Origin: an uncultured Lachnospiraceae bacterium
GTDB lineage: Bacteria; Bacillota; Clostridia; Lachnospirales; Lachnospiraceae
Reading direction: 5' to 3'
Assembly: GCA_910577645.1 (NCBI GenBank)
Contig: CAJTOL010000013.1
Coordinates: 1-64,000 of the forward strand
Length of the DNA: 64,000 nt
A model generated the notes under the pieces. It was not told the DNA's origin. It did no database searches and saw only the letters and a program-made list of their open reading frames with translations. Position 1 is the stretch's first letter; each line of letters begins with the position of its first letter. Positions 1 through 8,050 of this stretch are shown here, piece by piece. A program made the position numbers and the translations under genes.

Positions 1-21
1 GTCAAAAGACGGTGGTTGAGG

Positions 22-50
22 CGTGTGTGCCCTTGTCCACTGAGGGTAAA
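22..50 (+). repeat. Short hairpin-bearing repeat, copy 1
   Basis: This 29-nt stretch matches 41182-41210 at 25 of 29 positions. Both copies contain a small hairpin with CCCTT and an (A/G)AGGG arm. One difference, A to G inside the 3' arm, keeps pairing as a G-U wobble. Copy 1 lies just upstream of a promoter and copy 2 lies in the leader of the phosphofructokinase gene. Its function is unknown, and it could be a dispersed RNA structural motif. Confidence 0.4.
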
Positions 51-57
51 CTTCCAG

Positions 58-87
58 TTGACAACAATCCGTCCCCTGTGATATAGT
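58..87 (+). promoter_or_regulatory. Sigma-A-type promoter for the 93-330 transcript
   Basis: TTGACA at 58-63 and TATAGT at 82-87 are separated by 18 nt, and a TG one base upstream of the -10 makes it an extended -10 element. The predicted start is near 93-95. No ORF with a ribosome binding site begins between here and the terminator at 293-330, so the product is probably an RNA or a leader. Confidence 0.6.
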
Positions 88-92
88 ACCTC

Positions 93-330
93 CGGACTGT
101 GATTCTTAAGTCATGGTAAAATATGAGAGCAAAGGAAGTGCCTTTTTGTTAATTGTATCTTTTCAGAAAGCATAGAAAATAATATGCTTACAGACAGAAC
201 TCATTTGATTTCATCTCAATTGCAGGAGATGTTTTATTTGTGTACCTGTCGGCTGGAGAGATGCGGCACGCCATAACCAGGAGTTTATTTTGCGCCTGTG
301 AGACTGTGTTGGTCTTGCAGGCGTTTTTTT
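93..330 (+). ncRNA. Candidate structured small RNA or mutS2 leader
   Basis: The stretch is framed by a good promoter and a strong intrinsic terminator and has no convincing ORF. Visible hairpins are AAAGG/CCTTT near 132-152 (a possible early termination point), AAGCATA/TATGCTT near 167-188, and CCTG..GGC/GCC..CAGG near 245-281. It does not match 6S, SRP, RNase P, tmRNA, T-box or common riboswitch signatures that I know. It may be an independent sRNA, or an attenuated leader of the mutS2-like gene that starts 45 nt after the terminator. Confidence 0.4.
293..330 (+). terminator. Strong intrinsic terminator
   Basis: A 12-bp stem (293-304 with 312-323, two G-U pairs) closes a 7-nt loop and is followed by seven T. 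It sits 45 nt before the mutS2-like start codon, so the downstream gene is either read through or has its own promoter. Confidence 0.85.
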
Positions 331-375
331 ATTTCATGGGAAATCCGGCTCGCAGTACACCACTCAGGAGGAATC

Positions 376-2274
376 ATGGAAAAAAGTTTTGAAATATTAG
401 AATTTGACAAAATCCGGAAAATGCTTCAGGAGTATGCCATGACCAACGCAGCAAAAGAGCTGTGTACCCGGCTGACTCCTGCCTTGTCTCAGTCTGAGCT
501 TTCTCATCGTCAGAGAGAGACCACAGAAGCCAGGATACTTCTGGACAAGGCCGGACAGCCGCCGCTTATGAGCCTTTCCGGTATCCGGGACAGTATCCGG
601 GCGGCGGTTCAGGGGCAATGCCTGTCTGTTGAAGAGCTGGAACAGCTGGAGCAGATGCTGGCCGGGATCGGGCGTCTGAAAAGTTATCTTGGGAAAACCA
701 AATATCTGGAAGCAGGCCTGTCCTACTACGACGAAAATCTGGAGGAGCTGCCAAGTCTCAGGGGGCAGATAGGGGATGCCGTCCGAAATGGACGGATAGA
801 CGACAAGGCCAGCCGGTATCTGGAATCCCTGCGAAAAGAGATTCAAAATGTAGATGGCCAGATCCGCAAAAAAGCAGAGTCTGTTTTGCGAAGCCATAAG
901 GCCTGGACGGCGGAAGCTTATGTTACCATAAAAAATGGCCGCCTCTGTATCCCAATCAAGAAGGAACACCGGGGCAGGCTTGCCGGGACGGTAGTGACTC
1001 AGTCCGCCACAGGATCCACCCTGTTTATAGAACCGGAAGCAGTGGGAGAGCTGGCGGAAAAGCTGTCTTCCCTTCAATTTGAGGAAGAAAACGAGGAGCG
1101 GCGTATCCGGTATGAGCTGTCTGCCCTGGCAGCTGAAAATGAGAGTGTGTTCCTGGAAAATATCGCCACAGTAGAAAAGCTGGACTTCTTATTTGCCAAA
1201 GGCAAGCTAAGCCAGGCCATGGAAGGGATTGAACCGGCTATCAATACAGAGCGCCGTATAGAGATTAAACAAGGCCGTCATCCGTTTATTAAGAAGGAAG
1301 AATGTGTCCCCCTGGACTTAAAAATGGGAGGAGATTTAAGAGGAGTCATTATTACCGGCCCCAACACAGGAGGGAAAACCGTATCCATTAAGACGGCGGG
1401 CCTGCTATCTCTTATGGCCCAGAGCGGCCTTCATGTGCCCTGCAGGCAGGCAAATCTGGCTATGAACAGCCAGGTGCTCTGCGATATTGGCGACGGCCAG
1501 AGCATTTCCGAAAACCTGTCCACCTTTTCCGCCCATTTAACCAATACCATCCGTATTTTGGAGAAAGTCAATGGAGAAAGCCTGGTTATTATGGATGAGC
1601 TGGGATCCGGGACTGACCCGGCAGAGGGAATGGGGATTGCAATGGCTATTTTGGAGCGTCTGCGGCAGCAGAAATGCCTTTTTCTGGTTACTACCCATTA
1701 CCCGGAGATTAAAACCTACGCAAAAGAAGCGGAAGGGGTCATTAATGCCCGCATGGCCTTTGACCGGGAATCCTTAAAGCCTTTGTACCGGCTGGAAATG
1801 GGGGCGGCAGGGGAAAGCTGCGCTCTCTACATTGCAAAAAAGCTGGGAATGCCTGAGGATATGCTGGCCTATGCCGAAAAAGCCGCCTATGAAGGCCTGC
1901 CGCCCGGACCGCTGACATCCGGCAGAAAACAGCCTCCAAAGGCCGGCCCTCAAATCCAGAAGCACCGGCCCCAAAAGAGCAGCCGTCCCTTTACCTCCAG
2001 ATTTCAACGGGGAGACAGTGTAAAAATACTGCCGGAAGGGAAAATCGGAATTATCTGTATTCCGGACAATGAGAAAGGGATAGCGGTAGTCCAGCTTCCG
2101 TCAGGAAAAGAAGAGATTAACCAGAAACGACTGCGCCTCCATATAAAGGCGGAGGAGCTTTACCCGGAAGATTATGACTTTTCCATTATATTCGATACGG
2201 TAGAAAACCGGAAAGCCCGCCATAAAATGGGGAAAAAGCATCAGCCCGGATTGATCATCCAGGCTGATAAGTAA
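376..2274 (+). CDS. MutS2-like ATPase lacking the Smr domain
   Basis: This 632-residue MutS-family ATPase has the core/lever region in residues 1-300. Walker A is GPNTGGKT at about 328-335, followed by a signature STFSAHLTN, Walker B with D407/E408 in VIMDELGSGTDPAEG, and TTHYPEIK. A short linker and a KOW-like segment (RFQRGDSVKIL) follow. Full MutS2 proteins are about 780 residues and end in an Smr nuclease domain; that domain is absent here and the protein ends soon after KOW. The start at 376 has AGGAGG seven nt upstream; a longer in-frame extension from 298 runs through a terminator and is rejected. MutS2 proteins act on recombination intermediates or collided ribosomes; without Smr this one probably remodels without cutting. 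Confidence 0.9.
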   Translation: MEKSFEILEFDKIRKMLQEYAMTNAAKELCTRLTPALSQSELSHRQRETTEARILLDKAGQPPLMSLSGIRDSIRAAVQGQCLSVEELEQLEQMLAGIGRLKSYLGKTKYLEAGLSYYDENLEELPSLRGQIGDAVRNGRIDDKASRYLESLRKEIQNVDGQIRKKAESVLRSHKAWTAEAYVTIKNGRLCIPIKKEHRGRLAGTVVTQSATGSTLFIEPEAVGELAEKLSSLQFEEENEERRIRYELSALAAENESVFLENIATVEKLDFLFAKGKLSQAMEGIEPAINTERRIEIKQGRHPFIKKEECVPLDLKMGGDLRGVIITGPNTGGKTVSIKTAGLLSLMAQSGLHVPCRQANLAMNSQVLCDIGDGQSISENLSTFSAHLTNTIRILEKVNGESLVIMDELGSGTDPAEGMGIAMAILERLRQQKCLFLVTTHYPEIKTYAKEAEGVINARMAFDRESLKPLYRLEMGAAGESCALYIAKKLGMPEDMLAYAEKAAYEGLPPGPLTSGRKQPPKAGPQIQKHRPQKSSRPFTSRFQRGDSVKILPEGKIGIICIPDNEKGIAVVQLPSGKEEINQKRLRLHIKAEELYPEDYDFSIIFDTVENRKARHKMGKKHQPGLIIQADK

Positions 2275-2338
2275 GGACAAAAAGCAGAAAAACGGGCTTC
2301 CTGGTTAAGGCGTCGGCGGGGCAGAGAAAGGCTGTGGA

Positions 2339-3052
2339 TCAGTCTACCAGGAAGACCTCCTGATACCGGACACCCAGCGCCCGGGCTTCCTGGTGGGTAT
2401 TATAAAAGATATCAATATGGTTTCCACGGACGCCGCCGCCTTTGTCCTCCGCCGTATAGACAATTCCGTTAATTAGAATTTTGCTACCATAAGGGATTAC
2501 CCTGGGATCTACCGCAATGGTATGATTGGCAATAGCCATAGCGCCGGTGGAGGTATTGCGCCCCCACCCCTCTGAACAAGAGGAGCACGGGCAGTAGGCG
2601 GTAAGTTTAAAAACGCCCAGAGAGCGGGGATTGCTGGGGACAGCCTGTCCTTTTACGTATTGGCGGGTTCCGGGAAGTTCGTTTCCGCCTACATAGGCCC
2701 GGACAGTGTAAACCCCATCCTCCAGGGCAGACCAGTCGGGAGTTACAGAAAAGCCGTATTCTCCGGAACCTTTACCTGCTATCGCCAGGTCGCAGCGGTG
2801 GACATCTGCCAGGCTGGTAAGCTGCTGAACGGTTTCTCCGGCGGCATTGGCCACAGTGATGGTAATCTCCGGAGAATCTGCAGCATTATCTTCATTCCAG
2901 GCCCAGCCGGAAATCTGAGAGTCGCTTACGGTATCCAGAGAACCGGTAAAGCCGGCGGCAATAGTTGAAAAAGCGGCGGCGGCAGAAACAAAAGCCGTCA
3001 AAAGAGTTCCGAAAAAAATGTGTTTTGCATTGATAAATAATCTCAAAATCAT
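2339..3052 (-). CDS. Exported 3D-domain wall protein (paralogue 1)
   Basis: A hydrophobic N-terminus (residues about 10-35) indicates a signal peptide. It is followed by a GWAW-type beta domain (SQISGWAWNEDN) and a C-terminal 3D domain with TAYCPC, IAVDPRVIPYG, AEDKGGG and HIDIFYNTHQEA, carrying the three aspartates of the family. 3D domains occur in peptidoglycan lytic enzymes and resuscitation factors. The start is uncertain. AAAGGGAGG lies only 2 nt from the ATG at 3052 but 8 nt from a TTG at 3046; the ATG at 3073 has no ribosome site. It is a tandem paralogue of the gene at 3312-4136, with palindrome D between them. The enzymatic role is inferred from family only. Confidence 0.85.
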   Translation of the reverse strand: MILRLFINAKHIFFGTLLTAFVSAAAAFSTIAAGFTGSLDTVSDSQISGWAWNEDNAADSPEITITVANAAGETVQQLTSLADVHRCDLAIAGKGSGEYGFSVTPDWSALEDGVYTVRAYVGGNELPGTRQYVKGQAVPSNPRSLGVFKLTAYCPCSSCSEGWGRNTSTGAMAIANHTIAVDPRVIPYGSKILINGIVYTAEDKGGGVRGNHIDIFYNTHQEARALGVRYQEVFLVD

Positions 3053-3241
3053 ATCCTCCCTTTTAAAGTTCATTTTTGATTAATGAAGAAGAAATAAAAT
3101 AGAAACAATAAGTAACATATAATTAAATATATGTAATTGTTACGTAATAAAAGAACTGGAATCACTATCTTATGAAATTTTTGTGATTGTAAGGGAAAAT
3201 TTGGAAATTGAGAATGTTGATAAAAAAGAAAAGAATGTCAT

Positions 3242-3313
3242 AAAATGAAATAAAGGAACTTTCTATTAGCGCAAGCTGACCGCAGGCTAATAGAAAGTCC
3301 CTTTATTTTATTT
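3242..3313. repeat. Palindromic repeat element D, acts as terminator
   Basis: Arms 3242-3270 and 3286-3313 pair over about 28 bp around a 14-15-nt loop. It begins at the stop codon of the minus-strand gene 3312-4136 and can terminate it. It shares the AAAATGAAATAAAG arm and ACTTTCTAT(T/G)AGCG core with element C at 13432-13548, so it belongs to the same dispersed family. Confidence 0.75.
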
Positions 3314-4136
3314 AGAGTAAGTAAACATCAGCCGTAATAGTGCCGTGTTCCAGGGCCTCCTCGTGGGTATCATAGAAAATATCCACCTTTTGCCCGTTTA
3401 CACTGCTTCCCTTATCTTCTACGGTATAAATAACGCCGTCTATCCAGACCTTGCTTCCCAGGGGAAGAACTGTCAGATCTGCGGATAAGGTGTGATTGGC
3501 TTTGGGAACCGTACCGGAAAAAGTTATATTGTGGCCGCCGGAACAGAGCTCACAATTGCAATAGCCGGTAACAAGAAAGGCCCCCAGGTAGGTTTCGCTG
3601 CCGGTAAGCTCTACATAGCTTTCCTGTGAAGATCCTCCGCTGTTGGAAGAAGATCCCGCTTTCGATTCCTCCAGCTCTAAGCCAATCATATCGCCGGGGC
3701 CGGTTATAATCCGGGAGCTGGTTTCCTGGCCTGGTTTGTAGGAAAAGGTACTGCCCAGCTGATGGCGGGTTTGTCCCATTACAGAATAAACCTGTACAAA
3801 ATATTCGCTGCCTCCCAGCTGCGTCCAGTCTACAGGGACAGAAAAGGCATGCCATCCGTCGCCGATAGAATCACTTACTGCCTGGCTGAACTGGTTGGCC
3901 TGGGCAGTCATGGTTTTTACCGGAACACTGTCTCTGTCCATATCTTCATAAATACGGATTTCCACAGTAAGAGAGGAGTCGTACTGGCCCACTTCCCAGG
4001 CCCATCCGCTTATGGTGTCGGAAGTGACAGAACTTAGTTCCCCACGGGTTGCCGCCATAGAAACAATTGGGCTGACCACAGACAGGGCCGCCGCTGCAAT
4101 ACATGTTGCAAAAAGATGTCGTAATCGTTTTTTCAT
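3312..4136 (-). CDS. Exported 3D-domain wall protein (paralogue 2)
   Basis: This 274-residue protein has a clear signal peptide (MKKRLRHLFATC, then a hydrophobic stretch ending near VSMAA). A GWAW-type beta domain (DTISGWAWEVGQ) follows, then a Ser/Gly-rich linker (about 160-172) and a C-terminal 3D domain (VTGYCNCELC, LPLGSKVWIDG, VEDKGSSVNG, KVDIFYDTHEEA). It has the same architecture as the neighbour at 2339-3052, indicating tandem duplication. GAGGT stands 6-7 nt before the ATG. A probable role is cell-wall remodelling or wall association outside the membrane; the catalytic function is not proven. Confidence 0.87.
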   Translation of the reverse strand: MKKRLRHLFATCIAAAALSVVSPIVSMAATRGELSSVTSDTISGWAWEVGQYDSSLTVEIRIYEDMDRDSVPVKTMTAQANQFSQAVSDSIGDGWHAFSVPVDWTQLGGSEYFVQVYSVMGQTRHQLGSTFSYKPGQETSSRIITGPGDMIGLELEESKAGSSSNSGGSSQESYVELTGSETYLGAFLVTGYCNCELCSGGHNITFSGTVPKANHTLSADLTVLPLGSKVWIDGVIYTVEDKGSSVNGQKVDIFYDTHEEALEHGTITADVYLL

Positions 4137-4181
4137 AATATTACCTCACAAAATTAATAGTTTAATGGGGTTATAGTTACT

Positions 4182-4209
4182 ATTATATTACAAAACTATT
4201 AAAAGTCAA
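4182..4209 (-). promoter_or_regulatory. Promoter for the 3D-domain gene 3312-4136
   Basis: On the minus strand TTGACT (4209-4204) and TATAAT (4187-4182) are spaced by 16 nt, about 45 nt upstream of the start codon. It faces away from the hrcA promoter at 4247. Confidence 0.6.
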
Positions 4210-4246
4210 GAAACATAAAATTTATACTTTTTTTCGAAATAATATG

Positions 4247-4275
4247 TTGACAAATCATAGGGAAAGGAATATATT
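4247..4275 (+). promoter_or_regulatory. Promoter of the hrcA-grpE-dnaK-dnaJ operon
   Basis: TTGACA at 4247-4252 and TATATT at 4270-4275 have a 17-nt spacer. The predicted start is near 4282, so the CIRCE operator lies just inside the transcribed region, as in other Firmicutes. Confidence 0.75.
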
Positions 4276-4289
4276 ATGAAATGTAAGTA

Positions 4290-4316
4290 TTAGCACTCTC
4301 GATAAATGAGTGCTAA
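4290..4316 (+). promoter_or_regulatory. CIRCE operator (HrcA binding site)
   Basis: TTAGCACTC (4290-4298), nine bases, then GAGTGCTAA (4308-4316) is an exact match to the CIRCE consensus. HrcA, encoded immediately downstream, binds CIRCE and represses its own operon; GroEL activity normally modulates this in heat shock. Confidence 0.97.
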
Positions 4317-4342
4317 CAAGCTGAAGCTGAGTTAAGGAAAGG

Positions 4343-5395
4343 ATGAAAGGTATGGAGCTGGACAGCCGGAAGGTTACCATTTTAAAAGCTATCATAAAAA
4401 CCTATCTGGAAACCGGCGAGCCGGTAGGTTCCAGAACCATTTCCAAATATTCTGATTTAAAGCTCAGTTCTGCAACCATCCGCAATGAGATGTCGGATCT
4501 GGAAGAAATGGGATATATTATACAGCCCCACACTTCAGCAGGCCGGATTCCTTCTGACAGAGGGTACCGCTTCTATGTGGATCAGATTCTTCAGGAGAAG
4601 GAGGCGGAGGTGACAGAGGTCAAGGAGCTGATGATTCAGCGGGTTGACCGTCTGGAGCTGGTATTAAAAAACATGGCCCAGGTACTGGCTCTCAATACCA
4701 ATTACGCCGCCATGATCAGCGGCCCCCGGTATCACCAGAATAAGTTAAAATTCATCCAGCTTTCCAAGGTGGATGAGAAAAAGCTTCTGGTAGTAGTTGT
4801 GGTAGAGGGCAATATTATTAAAAACAATATGATTTCCATCCAGGATGCTATTACCGATGAAGAGGTTTTGAACTTAAACATTTTATTAAACAGCAGTTTA
4901 AATGGCCTTACCATTGAGGAAATCAATCTGGGAATCATCAGCAAACTAAAGGATGAAGCCGGATCCAGAAGCCAGGTAGTGGAGCTGGTGCTGGGGGAGG
5001 TGGCGGAAGCCATCCGCGCCCAGGATGAAGATTTGCAGATCTATACCAGCGGGGCTACCAACATTTTTAAATATCCGGAGCTAAGCGACGGAGAGAAAGC
5101 CAGTAAGCTTTTAAGCGCCTTCGAACAGAAGGAAGCCCTTCAGGAGTTGATTGATGACGTAAACTCCAGCGAACAGACCACCGAGTCCGGAATCCAGGTT
5201 TATATCGGCGATGAGATGCCGGTACAGAGCATGAAGGACTGCAGTGTGGTAACGGCCAATTACGAACTTGGCGAAGGGCTGCGGGGAACCATCGGAATCA
5301 TCGGCCCCAAGAGAATGGATTATGAAAAGGTTTTGATGACATTGAGAAATCTGATGACTCAGTTAGATCAGGCTTTTAAAAACGAAGAAAGGTGA
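4343..5395 (+). CDS. hrcA: Heat-inducible transcription repressor HrcA
   Basis: This 350-residue protein has an N-terminal winged helix (LSSATIRNEMSDLEEMGYI, then PHTSAGRIPSDRGYRFYVD), the hallmark of HrcA, and a C-terminal GAF-like dimerisation and sensing part. It represses class I heat-shock genes through CIRCE, and a perfect CIRCE lies 27 nt upstream. The start may be the ATG at 4343 or the ATG at 4352 (AAGGA 8 nt before the latter); most homologues begin MELD, favouring 4352. It overlaps grpE by 4 nt if grpE starts at 5392. It is the first gene of the classic chaperone operon and is autoregulated. Confidence 0.96.
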   Translation: MKGMELDSRKVTILKAIIKTYLETGEPVGSRTISKYSDLKLSSATIRNEMSDLEEMGYIIQPHTSAGRIPSDRGYRFYVDQILQEKEAEVTEVKELMIQRVDRLELVLKNMAQVLALNTNYAAMISGPRYHQNKLKFIQLSKVDEKKLLVVVVVEGNIIKNNMISIQDAITDEEVLNLNILLNSSLNGLTIEEINLGIISKLKDEAGSRSQVVELVLGEVAEAIRAQDEDLQIYTSGATNIFKYPELSDGEKASKLLSAFEQKEALQELIDDVNSSEQTTESGIQVYIGDEMPVQSMKDCSVVTANYELGEGLRGTIGIIGPKRMDYEKVLMTLRNLMTQLDQAFKNEER

Positions 5396-6021
5396 TTAAA
5401 AACGTGAGCGGTGAAGAAATCAAAAACGAAGAGCTGGACCAGGAATTAGAGCAGGAAGGCCCTCCGGAAGAGGAAGCCGTGGAGGCGGTTCAGGAGGGCA
5501 GCGAAGAGGCTGAGGGATGCGGCAGCGAGGACAGCGGCAAGGATCAGACTCCGGAGAAAAAAAGCTTTTTTAAAAAGAAAAAGGATCCCAGAGATGAAAA
5601 AATAGAAGATTTGACAGACCGGTTGAAACGGTCTATGGCAGAGTTTGACAATTTCAGAAAACGGACGGAGAAAGAAAAATCCGCCATGTATGAGATTGGA
5701 GCCAGAGATATTATTGAGAAAATCCTTCCGGTGGTGGATAATTTTGAGAGAGGTCTGGCCGCTGTTCCCGAGGACGCTAAGGATAATCCTTATGCCGATG
5801 GGATGGAAAAAATTTATAAGCAGATGGTAAAGACCCTGGAGGATTTGGGTGTGAAACCCATTGAGGCAGTAGGAAAAGAATTTGATCCCAATTTCCACAA
5901 TGCGGTGATGCATGTTGAGGATGAAAATCTGGGTGAAAACATAATAGCAGCAGAGCTTCAAAAAGGTTATATGTACCGGGACAGCGTGGTAAGACACAGT
6001 ATGGTTCAGGTTGCCAATTAA
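5392..6021 (+). CDS. grpE: Nucleotide exchange factor GrpE
   Basis: GrpE releases ADP from DnaK. The 209-residue protein has a long acidic, probably disordered N-terminus (1-45), a Lys-rich patch, a coiled-coil helix (about 60-110, with AEFDNFRKRTEKEK) and the C-terminal beta domain (GKEFDPNFHNAVMHVED, ending DSVVRHSMVQVAN). The start is a GTG, either at 5392 overlapping the hrcA stop (GTGA) or at 5404, four codons in, which has AAAGG 11 nt upstream. It lies between hrcA and dnaK in one transcription unit, under CIRCE control. Confidence 0.95.
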   Translation: MIKNVSGEEIKNEELDQELEQEGPPEEEAVEAVQEGSEEAEGCGSEDSGKDQTPEKKSFFKKKKDPRDEKIEDLTDRLKRSMAEFDNFRKRTEKEKSAMYEIGARDIIEKILPVVDNFERGLAAVPEDAKDNPYADGMEKIYKQMVKTLEDLGVKPIEAVGKEFDPNFHNAVMHVEDENLGENIIAAELQKGYMYRDSVVRHSMVQVAN

Positions 6022-6056
6022 CAAGAGTTTTGTATATTTTTCAGGAGGAAAAAACT

Positions 6057-7928
6057 ATGAGTAAGATTATCGGTATCGACTTGGGTACAACCAATAGCTG
6101 CGTGGCAGTTATGGAGGGCGGCAAGCCCACCGTTATCGCTAACGCAGAGGGCGTAAGAACAACTCCGTCCGTAGTAGCATTTACCAAAACCGGCGAGCGT
6201 TTAGTGGGAGAGCCGGCAAAGCGCCAGGCAGTTACCAACGCCGACAAGACCATCTCTTCTATCAAGAGACATGTGGGAACCGACTATAAGGTAAGCATTG
6301 ATGATAAGAAGTATACCCCCCAGGAGATTTCTGCAATGATTCTGCAGAAGTTAAAGGCAGATGCAGAAAGCTATTTAGGCGAGAAGGTAACCGAGGCAGT
6401 TATTACGGTTCCTGCATACTTTAACGACGCACAGCGTCAGGCCACCAAGGATGCGGGAAAAATCGCAGGCCTGGATGTAAAACGTATCATCAACGAGCCT
6501 ACTGCAGCGGCTCTTGCTTATGGCCTGGACAATGAAAAAGAGCAGAAGATTATGGTATACGACCTGGGCGGCGGTACCTTTGACGTATCCATCATTGAGA
6601 TTGGGGACGGGGTTATTGAGGTTCTTTCCACCAACGGTGACACCCGCCTGGGCGGTGACGACTTCGACAACCGGGTAACCCAGTGGATGATCGACGAGTT
6701 TAAGAAGGCAGAGGGCGTAGACCTTTCTGCTGACAAAATGGCTCTTCAGCGTTTAAGAGAAGCGGCAGAGAAAGCAAAGAAGGAGCTTTCCACAGCTACT
6801 ACCACCAATATTAACCTGCCTTTTATCACTGCAACCGCAGAAGGCCCCAAGCATCTGGATATGAATATAACCAGAGCCAAATTTGACGAGCTGACCAGAG
6901 ATCTGATTGAAAGAACTGCAATTCCGGTACAGAATGCGTTAAGAGATGCAGGCATCACAGCATCTGAGCTTGGAAAAGTCCTGTTGGTGGGCGGCTCTAC
7001 CCGTATGCTGGCAGCCCAGGATAAGGTAAAACAGTTAACCGGCCATGAGCCTTCAAAGTCTTTAAATCCAGATGAATGTGTTGCAATCGGCGCGGCCATC
7101 CAGGGCGGCAAGCTGGCAGGCGATGCAGGCGCAGGCGATATCCTTCTGTTAGATGTTACCCCCTTATCTCTTTCCATCGAGACCATGGGCGGCGTAGCAA
7201 CCAAGTTAATTGAGAGAAATACTACCATTCCCACCAAGAAGAGCCAGGTATTCTCCACCGCAGCCGACAACCAGACTGCCGTAGATATCCATGTGGTTCA
7301 GGGTGAGAGACAGTTTGCAAGAGACAACAAGACTCTTGGCCAGTTCCGTCTGGACGGAATTCCGCCGGCAAGAAGAGGCGTTCCCCAGATTGAGGTTACT
7401 TTTGATATTGATGCCAATGGTATTGTAAATGTATCTGCTAAGGATTTAGGCACCGGAAAAGAGCAGCACATTACCATTACCTCAGGTTCCAATATGTCTG
7501 ACTCCGATATTGAGAAGGCAGTAAAGGAAGCAGCCGAGTACGAGGCTCAGGATAAAAAGAAGAAGGAAGCCATTGACGCCAGAAATGACGCAGATTCTAT
7601 GGTATTCCAGACAGAGAAGGCGCTGGAGGAAGTTGGCGACAAGTTAGATGTAAATGACAAGTCTGAAGTAGAGGCCGATTTAAATGCATTAAAGGAAGCC
7701 ATTAACCGGGCGCCCATCGACCAGATGACCGATGCTCAGGTTGAGGACATCAAGGCAGGTAAGGAAAAATTAATGGCCAGTGCTCAGAAGCTATTTGCAA
7801 AGGTTTATGAGCAGGCGCAGGCAGCAGGCGCAGGCCAGGCAGGTCCCGGCCCGGATATGGGCGGCGGAGCAGCAGGCAGTCAGCCTTACGGAGATGACGT
7901 TGTAGACGGCGACTTTAAGGAAGTGTAA
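6057..7928 (+). CDS. dnaK: Hsp70 chaperone DnaK
   Basis: This is a 623-residue Hsp70. The nucleotide-binding domain has IGIDLGTTNSCVAVMEGG, VPAYFNDAQRQATKDAG, the linker-proximal LLLDVTPLSLSIETMGG and the substrate-binding domain with VFSTAADNQTAVDIHVVQGE. A helical lid and a Gly/Ala-rich tail follow, and it ends DGDFKEV. The start at 6057 has AGGAGGA seven nt upstream; a longer in-frame start at 6030 lacks one. It works with GrpE and DnaJ from the same operon in protein folding and stress survival. Its codon usage is markedly optimised compared with the neighbours, as expected for a highly expressed gene. Confidence 0.98.
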   Translation: MSKIIGIDLGTTNSCVAVMEGGKPTVIANAEGVRTTPSVVAFTKTGERLVGEPAKRQAVTNADKTISSIKRHVGTDYKVSIDDKKYTPQEISAMILQKLKADAESYLGEKVTEAVITVPAYFNDAQRQATKDAGKIAGLDVKRIINEPTAAALAYGLDNEKEQKIMVYDLGGGTFDVSIIEIGDGVIEVLSTNGDTRLGGDDFDNRVTQWMIDEFKKAEGVDLSADKMALQRLREAAEKAKKELSTATTTNINLPFITATAEGPKHLDMNITRAKFDELTRDLIERTAIPVQNALRDAGITASELGKVLLVGGSTRMLAAQDKVKQLTGHEPSKSLNPDECVAIGAAIQGGKLAGDAGAGDILLLDVTPLSLSIETMGGVATKLIERNTTIPTKKSQVFSTAADNQTAVDIHVVQGERQFARDNKTLGQFRLDGIPPARRGVPQIEVTFDIDANGIVNVSAKDLGTGKEQHITITSGSNMSDSDIEKAVKEAAEYEAQDKKKKEAIDARNDADSMVFQTEKALEEVGDKLDVNDKSEVEADLNALKEAINRAPIDQMTDAQVEDIKAGKEKLMASAQKLFAKVYEQAQAAGAGQAGPGPDMGGGAAGSQPYGDDVVDGDFKEV

Positions 7929-7950
7929 TAAACTCATAAAAGCTTGAGAC

Positions 7951-7984
7951 GGGGATTAGGCGCCTGGTGCGTCTAACCCCTTTC
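7951..7984 (+). other. Hairpin between dnaK and dnaJ
   Basis: GGGG(A)TTAGGCGC pairs with GCGTCTAACCCC around a 5-nt loop. It is followed by only three T, so it is a weak terminator at best. It may partly reduce dnaJ expression relative to dnaK or mark an mRNA processing or 3'-end stabilising site. Confidence 0.5.
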
Positions 7985-8050
7985 GGGCTTATGGACTTTC
8001 ATAAATTCGTAACCGTTTTCAGACTTTGATACATTGAGAGGGAATAAAAC

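Noticed and set aside
397..1077. Long minus-strand ORF (226 codons) opposite the mutS2-like gene
   Set aside because: It lies wholly inside a recognised gene, has no ribosome site and no protein-like pattern; a shadow frame.
6746..7270. Long minus-strand ORF opposite dnaK
   Set aside because: Typical antisense shadow of a codon-biased gene; no family match or start signal.
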